Assembly: GCA_019217005.1 (NCBI GenBank)
Contig: JAHBNG010000018.1
Location: forward strand, 62,001 to 126,000
Direction: 5' to 3'
Source: Chloroflexi bacterium TSY
Lineage (GTDB): Bacteria > Chloroflexota > Anaerolineae > Caldilineales > Caldilineaceae
Length of the DNA stretch: 64,000 nt
A model generated the notes under the pieces. The model did no database searches and was not told the origin of the DNA. It saw nothing but the letters and a program-made list of their open reading frames with translations. Positions 38,289 to 49,578 of the stretch are shown here, one piece after another (position 1 is the first letter of the stretch; every line of letters begins with the position of its first letter). The position numbers and the translations under genes were made by a program.

Positions 38289-38879
38289 AGAACCGCTGCG
38301 TTTTTCTATGACCAGATGTATCAGGCCATGGGTGGCAGCAGCAACGGCTATTTCGATATGTTGGGTGTGCATGGCGCGGGATTTGCTGCGCCGCCAGAGC
38401 TCGATCCAGGCGAAGCAGCGGCCAATAAAGTGCCCTATGGCGGCGAACGCTTTTTCGCCTTCCGCCATGTGGAAGATATCCGCCGCATCATGGAGAGGTA
38501 TGGCGATGGGGGTAAAAAGATTGTGCTGCTGGAGTTTGGCTGGACATACGATTCCGTCAATGCGAGTTATAAATGGCACGGTGCCGATGCCGGAATCGAC
38601 CAGTTTGTCCAAGCGGACTACCTGAAGCGCTCCTATCAATACGCCGCGGCAAACTGGCCCTGGATCGGGCTAATGAGTCTGCTCACCATGCCCAATGTCG
38701 ATTGGCTCGACGGCAACCCACAAGACGAAGAGCAATTTTGGTGGGCCATCATGGCCCCCAGCCCCAACGACAACCGTTTCCGCGCGGCCTATATCGCCCT
38801 CTGCGACTACTTCAATGAAGTGCAGTTCAACTTCTATTGTCCATATGATCCGGATCCCAGTCGGCGGGGGAGTCGTTAG
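38289..38879 (+). pseudogene. C-terminal fragment of a glycosidase-like (TIM-barrel) protein
   Basis: The recognisable frame begins at about 38289, after a stop, with [14 protein letters not shown], so family similarity continues upstream of the first ATG (38316). Segments [11 protein letters not shown] and [12 protein letters not shown] resemble the last strands of cellulase-superfamily barrels, the Glu being a plausible nucleophile. A full protein would be about 400-450 residues, so the N-terminal half is missing. It lies directly behind the SH3 lipoprotein gene. An intact short protein is possible but unlikely. Confidence 0.55.
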
Positions 38880-39461
38880 GCGAAGAGCCATTCCCACTGG
38901 CTTTTCGGTCTTTCAAAAGACAACTACCATCTTTCCTATGAGCGCCAATCGAGCCGTTTCAGTTGACAGAGATGTACAGCATGCATGTTTCACAAGCAAA
39001 TTATGCGAGCTATCAACTTGGCGTGCTATACCGCAATTATTCTATTTGACTTCCAATGTCGAGCATGTTATAATTGACAAAATTTTTATTTGCTTCTCAG
39101 AAATTCCCTGCTAATAATATCATAGTTTTTTACAAAAGAGAATTGATTTTTTTAGTCAAGTCATATTGCATGTCAGTGCAGTGATACTGAGCAAGTTTGA
39201 ATAACATAAATCGTTGCAGAGTTATAAGGCAACAATATGATTCATACATTTTCCTTCTCGGTCCTCTACTCGCTCCAAGGCGTAAATTTGTTAGTTCTTT
39301 GTAATGTAACAGGTAAGTTTCTCCCAAATTAGCAAACTTTGCTAATTTTCTTTCCCGCATTCATTTTTAACGATTTTTTATTCCGTACCAGAAACGGTCT
39401 AACGTCTGTTTATCCTCATGAACTAATAGATTCTTATTAAGCAAATAGGATAGGTTTTTCT
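38880..39461. other. Intergenic region, nothing recognised
   Basis: AT-rich. The short frames on both strands lack coding character. No repeat family of the window is present. Confidence 0.4.
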
Positions 39462-40368
39462 ATGCGAACCTCAGTTAATCTAATTTTTTCAGGATTGAAA
39501 GTCATTCTCATACTAATAATAATCACCCAAGAGGTGTGGCCTTACTGTTCCCAAACCTATTCATGCTGCACACTTAGCAACACAGATTGACCGCCCTCAG
39601 CAGATATCAATAGGTCCAACATCAAGACCGCGCCCAGGCGTTCCACAGTCTGATCCTCTGGATCCGGCCTCTATCTACAACAATCTACTGGTACCAAATT
39701 TGCCGTCCCAAGCGGCAGAAGCCAGCCTGCATGGTGGTAGTGGACCTGCAGTTTCGTCTGGGGTGACAAATCTGGCCAATGGTGGCGCACTGACTTACCC
39801 AAATGTTTCCAAACCTCAAGCGTGTGTTACCTTCGATGATTTAGATAAGTGGGCCAGCAATGTTTACGCTGATGGACGGATCCAAGGCAGCGTCTGGAAG
39901 GACCGATATGCGGGGTGGAGTAGCTTTGCAGTAGACGACGGGGGATTTTATCGAGCCAGCAATGTAACAATAGGATATGACAAAACAGTCGGTAATAGCG
40001 TGTCTGCTAAGATTGCAAGCACCCAGCCTTACGCAGCTGGATTTGCCAGCCCTCCGATTCCCACCAAGCGAGGAGATAGAATCAGAGTTCGCGCACGCTA
40101 TCTTATTGTCAACCCTAATCCAGGTCGCTCGGCCTATGATTGGGCTTCGTTGGGAATAAAACCAGCGATAGAAAAGGATACATCCAGGTACGTGAATGGA
40201 TATACGCATGGCAAATGGGCAGAACTAGAAAATACGGTCATAGCCGAAGGTAATCAAATTATGATACGGTTGCAAGGTCATAGTCCTGCACCTCAGAACT
40301 CAGCTATCTATTTTGACGATGTTGAGATCTTTATTAATGAGATTGCATTGAAGACGTGTGAGTTCTAA
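39462..40368 (+). pseudogene. Secreted protein paralog 1, frameshift near the signal peptide
   Basis: The main frame (from TTG 39700) encodes a beta-rich C-terminal domain with VTFDDLDKWAS, FASPPIPTKRGDRIRVRARYL, GKWAELENTVIAEG and IYFDDVEIFIN. Upstream in the same frame coding continues back to about 39523 (VPKPIHAAHLATQ). The only hydrophobic leader (ATG 39462, GLKVILILIIIT) is one frame off, implying a single-base indel around 39500-39540. The domain resembles a carbohydrate-binding jelly roll and is shared with 40519-41415 and a fragment at 48092-48292. Family unknown. Confidence 0.55.
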
Positions 40369-40518
40369 TCACTGTGAGTTGGTGTATTCAATGCAAGTGC
40401 TTGTTCAAATACTAAGCTTTCGAACATTGTTTACTTGGGTGAAACAGTTTAACCGTGTGAAACGACTGATTTATTAGGGTACCCAATTTTTACTTCCTAT
40501 CTTGTTAAGGAGACAACT

Positions 40519-41415
40519 ATGATATTTATACGATTTAACAAATTCTTGTTCAAGGCAAGTGTTGGACTGTTGGTTTTGGCTTTGCTGTTGCCCACTACAG
40601 TTGCAATGGCGGCAGTGCCTTGTAATGATGGAGAACCTGATGGTATCTACTCTGCGCAGAATGGCTTTCCGATAAAACAGAATCCTAATGTATGTACCGA
40701 GGATAATGCTCTATACGTTAACCTAGCTGCTAACAGGGCTATCCAAACGTCTACTGAAGCTGGGGAAGACCAAGTTGCTGCGGGTGATCCAGATCCAGCT
40801 CATGTGTTTGCGCCGCGCATAGCTACAGCTGGGACAATTTTCTCGCAGCAGGCAAGTGTCGCATGTCTGGATTTCAATGACCGCACAAAATGGCGCGGCG
40901 GTGGCCAGAATTGGTCGTATGCTGGATGGGGGATCCAGGCATTAAATGCGGAGGGGCAGGGCATTTACAAAGAGAATGCCTCATTTGAACTTGAGCAGTA
41001 CTATGGCGATGGCTTGTCATTAAAACTGAATCATTTTAAGCCATTCCGATCTCAAATTATTAGCCCTGAGTTTGAAGTGAAAGCCGGTGATAGAGTCATC
41101 GCTAAAGTAAGCTACCTCATTAACGATCCTACACCTAACCACTCCGTATCGGCGGAGATTAGCGTCCATTTGGCAGGCGATACAAGTGCTCCGGTCAAAC
41201 AGGGATTTTTTAAGGGTCCGAATACTTGGGGAAAGTTAGAAAGTACGTTTATCAATGAATCTCAAGCAGCAGCCAAAATCCAGGTGTTATTGCAAGGTAA
41301 CAATCTGTATCTCGACCATGAGATTGCTATCTACTTCGATAATGTCGAAATTTTAGTCAATGATGTGCCGGCTATCAAATGTGAGTTTGCTCACATTGGG
41401 CTAAAGTTTGACTAA
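40519..41415 (+). CDS. Secreted protein paralog 2, jelly-roll-like domain
   Basis: 298 residues. AAGGAGA lies just before the ATG. The signal peptide (FKASVGLLVLALLLPTTVAMAA) has a likely cleavage after AMA. The mature part shares with the upstream paralog a CLDFNDRTKW start, FRSQIISPEFEVKAGDRVIAKVSYLI, WGKLESTFIN and AIYFDNVEILVND, about 180 residues in all. The pattern suggests a beta-sandwich ending in a conserved Asp-Val/Glu strand and CEF. Probably extracellular. Function unknown. Tandem duplication with the 39.5-kb gene is evident. Confidence 0.7.
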   Translation: MIFIRFNKFLFKASVGLLVLALLLPTTVAMAAVPCNDGEPDGIYSAQNGFPIKQNPNVCTEDNALYVNLAANRAIQTSTEAGEDQVAAGDPDPAHVFAPRIATAGTIFSQQASVACLDFNDRTKWRGGGQNWSYAGWGIQALNAEGQGIYKENASFELEQYYGDGLSLKLNHFKPFRSQIISPEFEVKAGDRVIAKVSYLINDPTPNHSVSAEISVHLAGDTSAPVKQGFFKGPNTWGKLESTFINESQAAAKIQVLLQGNNLYLDHEIAIYFDNVEILVNDVPAIKCEFAHIGLKFD

Positions 41416-41466
41416 ATAGATAAGTCATCTTTGGTTTTAAATACGAAGTAAGGTTCAAGAAGTTTA

Positions 41467-41504
41467 GGATAAGCGGTGCCGAGATATCTCGGCACCGCTT
41501 ATCC
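41467..41504. repeat. 38-bp perfect palindrome between convergent genes
   Basis: GGATAAGCGGTGCCGAGAT is followed directly by its exact complement, with no loop. It lies between the stops of the secreted protein and the STAND-WD40 gene. Without T-tracts it is either a bidirectional terminator, a protein-binding site or a cruciform-prone repeat. Confidence 0.65.
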
Positions 41505-41572
41505 GTGAGACGGCACACTATCTGAAGGGCTAAATGCAAACGGATTTATTGGAATTACCATTTTTGCCATAA

Positions 41573-44500
41573 TCAACAAACGTTATGAGGTTCTTCGCTG
41601 CCGAAATATTTGGTCCATTCTGTATCGGTGAATCTCTCCCGATTAGCACGTTGGCATGCGTGCTGTTCCCAAACCGACACATCTACATGCCACATAATAA
41701 CCGCAGACGCTGTATTTGCCACAAGCCGCTTGCCCAAACTATCAAATACCAAATGACTAGCAGAACCTAGCACAGAGTCTATCCTCAACTCACCAATTGA
41801 TCGTCGGGTGGCCATATCCCATAGTGTAATGATGCCATCCAAACTGCTCGTGGCAAGCATTGAACCATCACGATTGAATGCAAGGGATTCTACTGCCTTA
41901 CCAGCGGTAGCCAGCAGTTGCTGCTCATCGTTATCTAAATTCCAGAGAGTTGGAGGATGTTGTAATCGTGCGCCGGATGCAAGCAGATTACTCGATTGAT
42001 CGGGACTGAAAGCAATGACCATCACACCGTTGGAACCATTTAATGGCAGCTTGCCGTGTAGTTGTCCACTAGTGGTATTCCACAACGTGATAAGACCGTC
42101 TCCGCTACTGGCAGCTAAGAGTGAACCGTCTGTACTGAACGTCACGCTGGTGATAAAGTTGTCAAAAGCTTTAATTTGTGATATCAGTTGGCGATGCGTT
42201 TCAACATCCCATAAAATGACGGAACCGTCATAACCACCAGAGGCTAACTGACTGCCATCAGGACTAAAGGCCAACGTCTGAACAAAGTCCGTGTGCCCTT
42301 GAAATGCTCCCAGTGTCTGTTGCTGTACCGCATCCCATAGACGAATCTCACCGGTCTGGCAAAACCCTGCTTCATCCAGGGTACAGCCACCTGTTGCCAA
42401 TAGATTGGCCTGTTGTTTGGGGCTGAAAGCAACACTTTGCACGCCCCCCTCAGGAACTTGCAGTACCCCCAACAAAGTATTTTTCATCAGGTCCCGAATT
42501 TCGAGTTCACCTTCAAGACAGTGAATTCTATCCATTGCTGCCTCTGTACATTTACCAACTGCCAACAGCTTGTCATCTGGGCTGATTGCGGTATCCTTAA
42601 TCGCATGGTCCTGCTGCATTATTATCTTCATCAGTTTCTGATTGACCTCGCTGTCCCAAAGAATCAGCCGCCGATCACTGCCTCCGGACAACAGTGTGTG
42701 GCCATCCGGAGCAATTGCAATGTCAGTCGCCCAATCGGTGTGACCAACCAGTTCGCGCACAAGCGCAGTTGGCCGATCATCTGGATAATCCCAAACAGAA
42801 ATGGTCCCCTGTACACACTCTGGATAAAATATGGTACTCGTTCTGAAGCTGCCACACAGGCTACCAATGAGTTGCTTGCCATCAGGGGTGAACCGTAAAC
42901 TGCGTATAAAGTTGTTTGGATTTGGATATTCCCTTAAGCTTTGGCCATTGACGAGATCCCAGACAATCATGCCGCCCCGTCTGCTTGAAACCAATACATT
43001 CGGATTCCGAGGGTTGAAGGCTAAACTCAAAGGCGCATCAGGATGACCGACGAATACCTGCTTCGATGACCAGCCATCTTCAATGTCCCACAGCCGAATT
43101 TCGCCTTGGTTACAATTCCCATATTGATCACCATTGGCACAACTACTAGGAGCCAATATATGTCCATCTGCGCTAAATGCAAGATCGTTAACACTACCGA
43201 ATGGAACAGATAGTACGGGTGTAGTTCGTTCCTGAAGGACCAAATCCCAGATCCAGATCTCACCACTCTCGCAAAACTCCTCGCGAGACCAACCGGGTAA
43301 GGTACAACTTCCTGATGCCAAAAAGCGACCGTCAGGTAAGCTAATTGCCAAACTTCTTACTGATCCAGGATGGGCATAGAGTGTGCGGCTGATTACATCG
43401 TCGCTTGACAGATCCCATGAAGTAACGTTGCCTTTGACATCGGCCGAAAAGAGAATTGGTTCCTCAGGATGCCATACAATTCGAAACACTTGATTGGAAG
43501 GACCAGTAAGCGTCCTAATCTGGGTCCGTTCCAATACGTCCCACAGAGCAATCGTCCCATCTAGGTCGCCAGCAGAGGCCGCCATCCGCCCGTCAAATGA
43601 AAATTCAACGTCTAAGACTGTATCCTTGTGTTTTGGAAGAAATGCCAGCAGGCCAGGCTTGGCCTTAGCGACGGATAATAGACTCGATCGCGCTGCAAAT
43701 GTATCGGCAAGATGTTTAGCTTCCACAGCAAGTAGAAGGGCTAAATCAAGCTCTGTGTCCTTTAAGGATTCTGCTTGAGCAGCCAGTGCCCGAGAATTGC
43801 CCTGGCTAGCTGCTGTTGCGCGTCGATCCGCTAAGTAGTAGAAAAACACAGCGATCACTGCCAGGACAGCCGCAACGGTACCGATTCCGATAGCTATGCG
43901 AGCACGACGCTGGATGCGTACATTGGCCTCCTCCTTATCTTCGGCACGTTTTTGTTGCTCTTCTGCGCGCGCTTCTTCGGCCTCTGCTCTTTTACGCTGC
44001 TCTTCGGCAAATTCTCGTTGGCGCTCGATTTCTTCCTGCTGTATTCGATCACGTTCTCGAATACTAAGATTCAAAAACTCTTGTGCATCTTTGGACTGCA
44101 CTGCGACATCATCCATCTGGCGTAATTTCTCTCCCTCTGCCAAATAGACGCCGCTCAGTAAAAAGGCATCCGATCGTTGGTTCTCTAACCAATCGTTAAC
44201 ATGTAATTCAAAACGTCTACGTTGTTGAAGGTGCTCTCGCTGTTCCTGGACAGCTGCTCGTAGGTGCTGCCAGTTGAGAATCAACGATTCGTGGATGATA
44301 TCAACTGATTCGACCTCTTGATCGTTGGCGTCTATCTTCTTTTCACCAGTGCTCAGAAGGCGTTCAGTCGTAAGTTCTTGGATCAAGTTTTCGATATCAT
44401 TTTGACCCCGGGTGACATCATCTAATCGGCGGGTACGTCTTACATCTCGACGGATATCTTCTTCCAGTGAGACATCGACCAGATCCAGAAATATATTAAG

Positions 44501-45062
44501 AATGGTCTCCTGTTCTTGAGGTGTACGGTCGATCACATTGTTGTGTACATCGCGTTTGAATTGATAAACATCATCGGCACGCTTGCGAATGGCATCTGTT
44601 AGACTCAGTAGATCCAAATTTCAGGTTTAGAGAGAGAATTCTGGCTAAACAGTTGACATAAATACAAATTTGCCGGTCGATATCTAGTTTTTGCGTTAGA
44701 TTTGGGCGATTTTCAGATATGAAATAGGTTGTTTTCTGTAACCGAAATCTGAATAAATGACTCCAAAATCCCTGCAATCTCGACTGAAAATCGCCAAAAA
44801 CGCCAAATTTGGATCTACTGAGACTTGTATAATGGTCTGCAGTCAATAGACCAGTACGCCAGATATCGTCCAACGTTACCTGGAGTAGTGGGAGGTAAGC
44901 GGCGTCTTCACCGGCGTCTCTGGCCAATACATTTAGTAATGCATCTTGAAAGCGCTTGCCCGTGTTGGGGTGCATTGACTGCAACGGACGTTGAATTGCA
45001 ACTTTCAACTGTGCTTCGTTCATGACCCGCAAATCAATGCCTGTTTTGGCCAATTCGTAAAG
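41573..45062 (-). pseudogene. nSTAND1-WD40 protein A, central and C-terminal part
   Basis: This is the continuation of the gene starting at 47525. After the IS4-like insertion, coding resumes (LYELAKTGIDLRVMNEAQL) and is broken again by R2 at 44606-44820. Removing R2 plus AGACT joins HYTSL to TDAIRKRADDVYQF. Next come a helical region, a charged coiled coil (repeated EEQRKRAEAEEARAEEQQKR), one transmembrane helix (IAIGIGTVAAVLAVIAVFFYYL), and about a dozen WD40 blades with GSDRRLILWD-type endings. It ends with EWTKYFGSEEP. The ancestral protein is calculated as 1356 residues: a membrane-tethered sensor NTPase with a beta-propeller. Confidence 0.8.
44606..44820 (-). mobile_element. MITE R2 copy 1 (215 bp)
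   Basis: The ends are CAGTAGATCCAAATTT and AAATTTGGATCTACTG. The 5-bp duplication AGACT lies at 44601-44605 and 44821-44825. It differs from the copy at 49193-49407 at about two positions by eye. Confidence 0.9.
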
Positions 45063-45250
45063 CTTTACTTTCTGGTAAAGGCTTGAGTGACAAAGGGCAA
45101 ACCGAAAGGGGCGGAAAAAAGAATCCACCCTGAAAAAACGGGATAAAATGTAAAAATAGTGCTCGGCTAGTTTAAGCAGCGGCATTGAGGCGGCGATGAG
45201 CGAGAACGCCTTTAGGTAAATGGTGTGAAACCGAGGCCTTTTTCCGAAAG

Positions 45251-46620
45251 TCAGGGTCGAGTTGGAAAAAGAGCACTCGAGAGAACGCGGCGCAGCCTGC
45301 CGGGAGTGGCTTGAGGCTCTCGATCCCAGTAGCCAGTCGGTATGGGAGGAAGAGAAGCGGCTAAATGGGAAAGAAGATTGCCAGCCAGCAGCCCCAGTTC
45401 AGGTAAGCGGAAGCAAGCCTCATCGGCATGAACAAATTGACGATGTAAGCCAATCATCTGCTTGGAAGCCAAGGGGGGATGTTCAACAGGCCAGCGCTCC
45501 AGATAGAAAAGATAAATGGTTTCGGGGTGGTTCATTTTAGCTGGATAGATAGGTTTACACTTTTAGAAACAGAAAGAACGTTTATATTCTCTGATTTCGC
45601 CGGTTCTCAGAGAGAAAACGGTCTCATATAGATTTTTGTCTATATATCAAAAGTGTAAACCTAATTTTGAACCACCCCATGGTTTCAGCTTGTAAAGCCA
45701 TGACGGTCGCCAGAACCAAAGGTGTGTGATAAGCAGGATCCTGAAAGACGTAAATCGAATAGGTGCGGTTGGCTGTATCCACCTTGGTTGTCCTGGGGAC
45801 GAGATTGTGCCATGCTTGATAGCGAATCAGGCGACCACTATAGACAAATTGACCAAACGAGTCTGGAGTTGTGGCCTCGAGTCGCTTTCCCCTATAGCAT
45901 CGAGAGAGCGGACGCACAATATCACCATATTCGGGTGGTCTGCCTTTTTCCTTACGTTCGGGTAACTCATTGCGGCGCGCTGTGCAGTTAATCGCTTCCC
46001 GAAGGACAAATCGGTCGACGTCGCTTTCTAGCATTTCTCTGATTGTAAACCCGGCATCGACCACCGCCACTTCGTCTGACTCCAGTGATTTCTTCGTCTC
46101 TTTCAGCAGCTTTTTCCGAAACTCACTTTCCTTTGTGCCTACCTCGCATCTCATGATTGCCTTGAGCAGTGGCACTCGTTTCCCGCCTATCTCCCCCGAG
46201 CTTATCATCACTCCAAAGATGAGCGCGGGCAATGCCCCGACGAGCCGTTGAGTTATAGAGTCGGTTCACTTTCCCTTGCAGCTTCGGTCGCCAGAACCCT
46301 GTGATATCTATGCTTTTCACTCGGTATCCTTCTAACTTTTTTGCCTCCCATTCCCCTTTCCACTCCACTTCTTCTTGCCACGATGAGAGCAGGCTTGCAA
46401 TATCCCATGATCCATATCGAAAGCTCCACCAGCTTCGCCGGAGCTCCTCATCTTCAAACCCGCTTTCACTCAATCCACTATGGATTGCTCCTCGACTTTT
46501 CAGAAACGACCCATTCATCATCGCCCACATCAGACGCATTACATTTACGTTTGTTCCCACCGGCGTTACTTGCAATACATTCATCAGTACTGCTATAGTT
46601 ATTTCTGGCGCGGTTAGCAT
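45251..46620 (-). pseudogene. IS4-like DDE transposase, frameshifted and interrupted
   Basis: The reading frame breaks near 46245 (RLYNS versus RLVGALPALIFG) and is cut by R1 copy D at 45524-45678. Rejoining gives VMALQAETIYLFYLERW. The C-terminal segment YLERWPVEHPPLASK fits the Y(2)R(3)E(6)K signature of IS4-family transposases. The acidic residue in VAVVDAGFT and the glutamate of that signature are likely catalytic. Inactive as it stands. Confidence 0.75.
45524..45678 (-). mobile_element. MITE R1 copy D (155 bp)
   Basis: The duplication ATGGTTTC lies at 45516-45523 and 45679-45686. By eye it is identical to copies A and E. It is nested in an IS that is nested in STAND gene A. Confidence 0.92.
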
Positions 46621-46719
46621 TCCTTCCTCCTTTTTGGGTTCTCTACCTTTAGGATGAAACGCTAACCGCTTTTTGTCACATTTCTCACCTCATCTCTTTT
46701 CTTTTACCAGAAAGTAAAG

Positions 46720-47525
46720 TAAAGAGATTCATCGGCAAACAAGTCTGGTAGGTAGTCAGCACGCATAGTGGCAATGATATGCATGCGCAAGTCTCGAAAA
46801 GGAGGCAGCGATGTAAGTAAGGAGAAGATTTCTTTGCGTTGAACTGGCTCTGACTGGCTAAATATCTCTTCAAACTGGTCGATAACCAGGATCGATATCT
46901 GGTTATCGTTGACCGGATTGGGTGGTGGGGCTAGTTGATACTCAGCGGCTATGGCAAATACGTCCTTGGCGGCCAAATTGAGCTGGCGCAATGCACCAGC
47001 CAAACCAGCCAATGGCTTTTCGCCAGGACGAAAAACAGCGTGGCGCAGCGTGAATTCTTGCTGGTGGTAGTACGCTTCTAAAGCGGGCAGCAGTCCTGCT
47101 TGGGCAAAGGAGGATTTGCCGCTGCCACTAGCCCCGGTGACAAAGAGTAGGGTACGTTCGCCACCGGATTGCGTTAGTCGTGTAAGAGCATCCGCAACCT
47201 CCCCTTCGCGACCGGCATAACGATTGCGTTCGGCATAAGTGAACGCTTGCAGCCCTATGTAAGGATTTTTCATACCTCGTACATCATAGGCTTGGTCACC
47301 GGTGATCTCCTGCCGTTCAATGTAAGTTTCGGCATCGATCTTGCGCGAATGGGTGCCGGTCAATACATCGCCTTTAATGATGTCAGCGACAACACTTCCT
47401 TTCCCATCAGCCTTGGATCCAGCACCTACGGCAAGGCCATCGTCACCAGTATCGATAGTACCAGCCTTGACCATGCCACCATTCGTGTTCACGTCACCGT
47501 CAATATTGGTCTGATTTCCACCCAT
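46720..47525 (-). pseudogene. nSTAND1-WD40 protein A, N-terminal part
   Basis: It begins at the ATG at 47525 with a glycine-rich segment of alternating D/G/V (QTNIDGDVNTNGGMVKAG), a type seen before NTPase domains in Chloroflexota STAND proteins. NPYIGLQAFTYAERNRYAGRE then marks the nSTAND1 domain, with Walker A TGASGSGKSSF and Walker B ILVIDQFEEIF. The frame is stopped by the IS at 46719, whose removal continues the protein into 45062. With the other part it forms a 4071-bp ancestral gene. Confidence 0.8.
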
Positions 47526-48091
47526 GGTCTGCCCTCGTTAGTCAAAAACGGATAGAGAATTTGGTTATTTCGATTTATTATCAGATTTTCCATCAACCAT
47601 ATTTGCATTCTTACCTGTCACCGTACCATCATAAATAACGTACCTTCGCCGAGCTGAAATCTACTAATGCACATATACTCCAGCGCTTGACTGAATGGAA
47701 AAATGATCGTTTAAAGCCATCAAGGAAAGCATCAGTGCCAAAAATATTTGCCGTATTGCAAAATAGTATAATGTTTATCATCTTAAATAGCAACTGTTTT
47801 TTGCATATTGTATTGATAAAACATAGTCAAAAATACATGTCACAAGAAGTTTCTGAAGAAATGGGTGCTAACGCATAAAGCCTTGCTTCCTATAATAGTG
47901 TCGTTGTCATGGGCATTTTTATTTCAGTTTTGCAGGTGGATGAGAGGCTGGGCTCCTGCTGTTGTTGTGGGGATACTCACCTTTGTGAGTGGAATGTGGC
48001 ATGGCTTGACGATTGTCCGAATTTGTAATCGGATTTCCGGTGACCGACAACTTGTCGATCTGAGGCAAAATCTTGCTAGAATTGGAAACCC
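47526..48091. other. Intergenic region, nothing recognised
   Basis: Short frames only. The region presumably held the promoter of STAND gene A, reading leftwards. No repeat family member is seen. Confidence 0.35.
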
Positions 48092-48292
48092 TCATCTCAC
48101 CGACACCGAGCAATCATTTTGGTTGCCAACTTGGATCGACAATTCATCGAAATAAATGTTGGAATTAAGGCTCTGCGGACTCTCAGCTTGTAATAGAATC
48201 TGAATATAGTCGGATTGTGCTGTCACCGTATGCGTAAGCTCAGACCAGCATCCACGAACACAGCCGTTAACGTAGCAGCCCTTGCCACACAT
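48092..48292 (-). pseudogene. C-terminal remnant of the jelly-roll-like secreted family
   Basis: The frame contains CWSELTHTVTAQSDYIQILLQAES and NIYFDELSIQVGN. These line up with WAELENTVIAEGNQIMIRLQGHS and AIYFDDVEIFIN of the 39.5-40.5 kb paralogs. Nothing upstream extends the match, so only the last 60 or so residues remain. Confidence 0.5.
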
Positions 48293-48355
48293 AGCGTGTG
48301 CATTTGGTTTTAAACCCGGTGAGACCCAATCTCGCGAGGGGTGCCGCGATTAAAT

Positions 48356-48508
48356 ATAATAGGGTCTACGCGAGAAAGTGGGAGAACAGGTTGAAACCAT
48401 GTTCTGGGCAAGGCTGACCGTCCACCTACGTGGACGGTCAGCTCACAAATCCGCTTCGGCGCCTTCAGTCGCTTCCTTTGGTACACTTTGTCTCGTAGAC
48501 CCATATAA
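48356..48508. repeat. Inverted-repeat element with internal palindrome
   Basis: GGGTCTACGCGAGA (48362-48375) is matched by TCTCGTAGACCC (48491-48502). Inside, GCTGACCGTCCAC (48413-48425) pairs perfectly with GTGGACGGTCAGC (48430-48442) across a 4-nt loop. No second copy was noticed. Confidence 0.55.
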
Positions 48509-48600
48509 TATTTGGTGGTGACTGTAACTTCGTCACGTTCGTTCGTGGTCGAAGTAGATATCCCAGTAGCGGTTAGAGTAGATATTTTTGTAGCACGGCG

Positions 48601-49187
48601 CTAAGGACAAAGAGCGAGTTGAGGTTGTTCTCCGAAATATTCTCGCCATTCTCCTTCAGTTTGAGTCACTGGATACTAACCAGCGGCCGTCTGGACTGAT
48701 CTCAATGTCAGTTACAGTGCTGTCTGGATGACCAAGGATAGGGTCACCTATCTGACTTTTCGTCTCAGTATCCCAGAGTACGATGCTACCGTCACTTGTC
48801 GAACCGCCTACTAGAAGCGAAGATCCTGGTCTGAAGGCAATTCGTGCTAGGGCAGCAATTGTTTTCCCCCCCCGGGAAAGCTCTAATCGCTCAGGCACAT
48901 TGGTGTCCCTGTTCCAGAGATATGGTTCCCCAAACCTTGATGCTGAAGCCAGCAATCGACTATCGGCGCTGATAGCTATGTCCTCCACCGGTGCAAATGA
49001 TACATCCGTAATAAGTCTATCTATTTCTGTAAAGGTTTGAACATCCCATAAGGCAATGGTTCCATCGCTACTACCGGAGAGCATGCTCTTTCCATCTGGG
49101 CTAAAGGCCAAACTGGTTACGAAGGCATTGAGTACTTGGTGCTTAGCCGTGAACGTGAGCTCTCTCGGGAAGTGAAGTCCAGAAACC
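48601..49187 (-). pseudogene. nSTAND1-WD40 protein B, C-terminal fragment
   Basis: Three to four WD40 blades (VTSLAFSPDGKSMLSGSSDGTIALWD, then SPDGRWLVSSDSN) run to a TGA at 48656. In the next frame the DNA immediately encodes TEGEWREYFGEQPQLALCP and TAG at 48601. That matches the terminal EWTKYFGSEEP segment of protein A. About 25 codons appear deleted at the junction. The upstream side is cut by R2 copy 2. It probably belongs to the gene that starts at 57536. Confidence 0.65.
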
Positions 49188-49192
49188 AGACT

Positions 49193-49407
49193 CAGTAGAT
49201 CCAAATTTCAGGTTTTGAGAGAGAATTCTGGCTAAACAGTTGACATAAATACAAATTTGCCGGTCGATATCTAGTTTTTGCGTTAGATTTGGGCGATTTT
49301 CAGATATGAAATAGGTTGTTTTCTGTAACCGAAATCTGAATAAATGACTCCAAAATCCCTGCAATCTCGACTGAAAATAGCCAAAAACGCCAAATTTGGA
49401 TCTACTG
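49193..49407 (-). mobile_element. MITE R2 copy 2 (215 bp)
   Basis: Same ends and length as copy 1. The 5-bp direct repeat AGACT lies at 49188-49192 and 49408-49412, the same target sequence as copy 1. Confidence 0.88.
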
Positions 49408-49578
49408 AGACTGAAGGGTGAAAGTGAGGGCTCAAAGAGGGGAGGAATGCAAGCCGGAGGTAGAAAGTCGTTGTGGGATGAAAAAGAGCCTATGGTGCGG
49501 AAAGTCAGGCAGGGGGAATCAAGCGCAGTCGTGAAGGAGTGCGGAAAGCAAGAATCGGTTGGTGGCCGCTAGCGGCAG

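Larger units (their letters stand above)
45063..46719 (-). mobile_element. IS4-like insertion sequence in STAND gene A, itself hit by R1
   Basis: The terminal repeats start CTTTACTTTCTGGTAAA. The 5-bp duplication TAAAG lies at 45058-45062 and 46720-46724. It is 1657 bp as found and 1494 bp without R1 copy D. Excision restores ADESLYELAKTG in the host gene. Confidence 0.85.

Noticed and set aside
39130..39360. 76-residue minus-strand ORF
   Set aside because: No recognisable features and no ribosome-binding site in an AT-rich gap.
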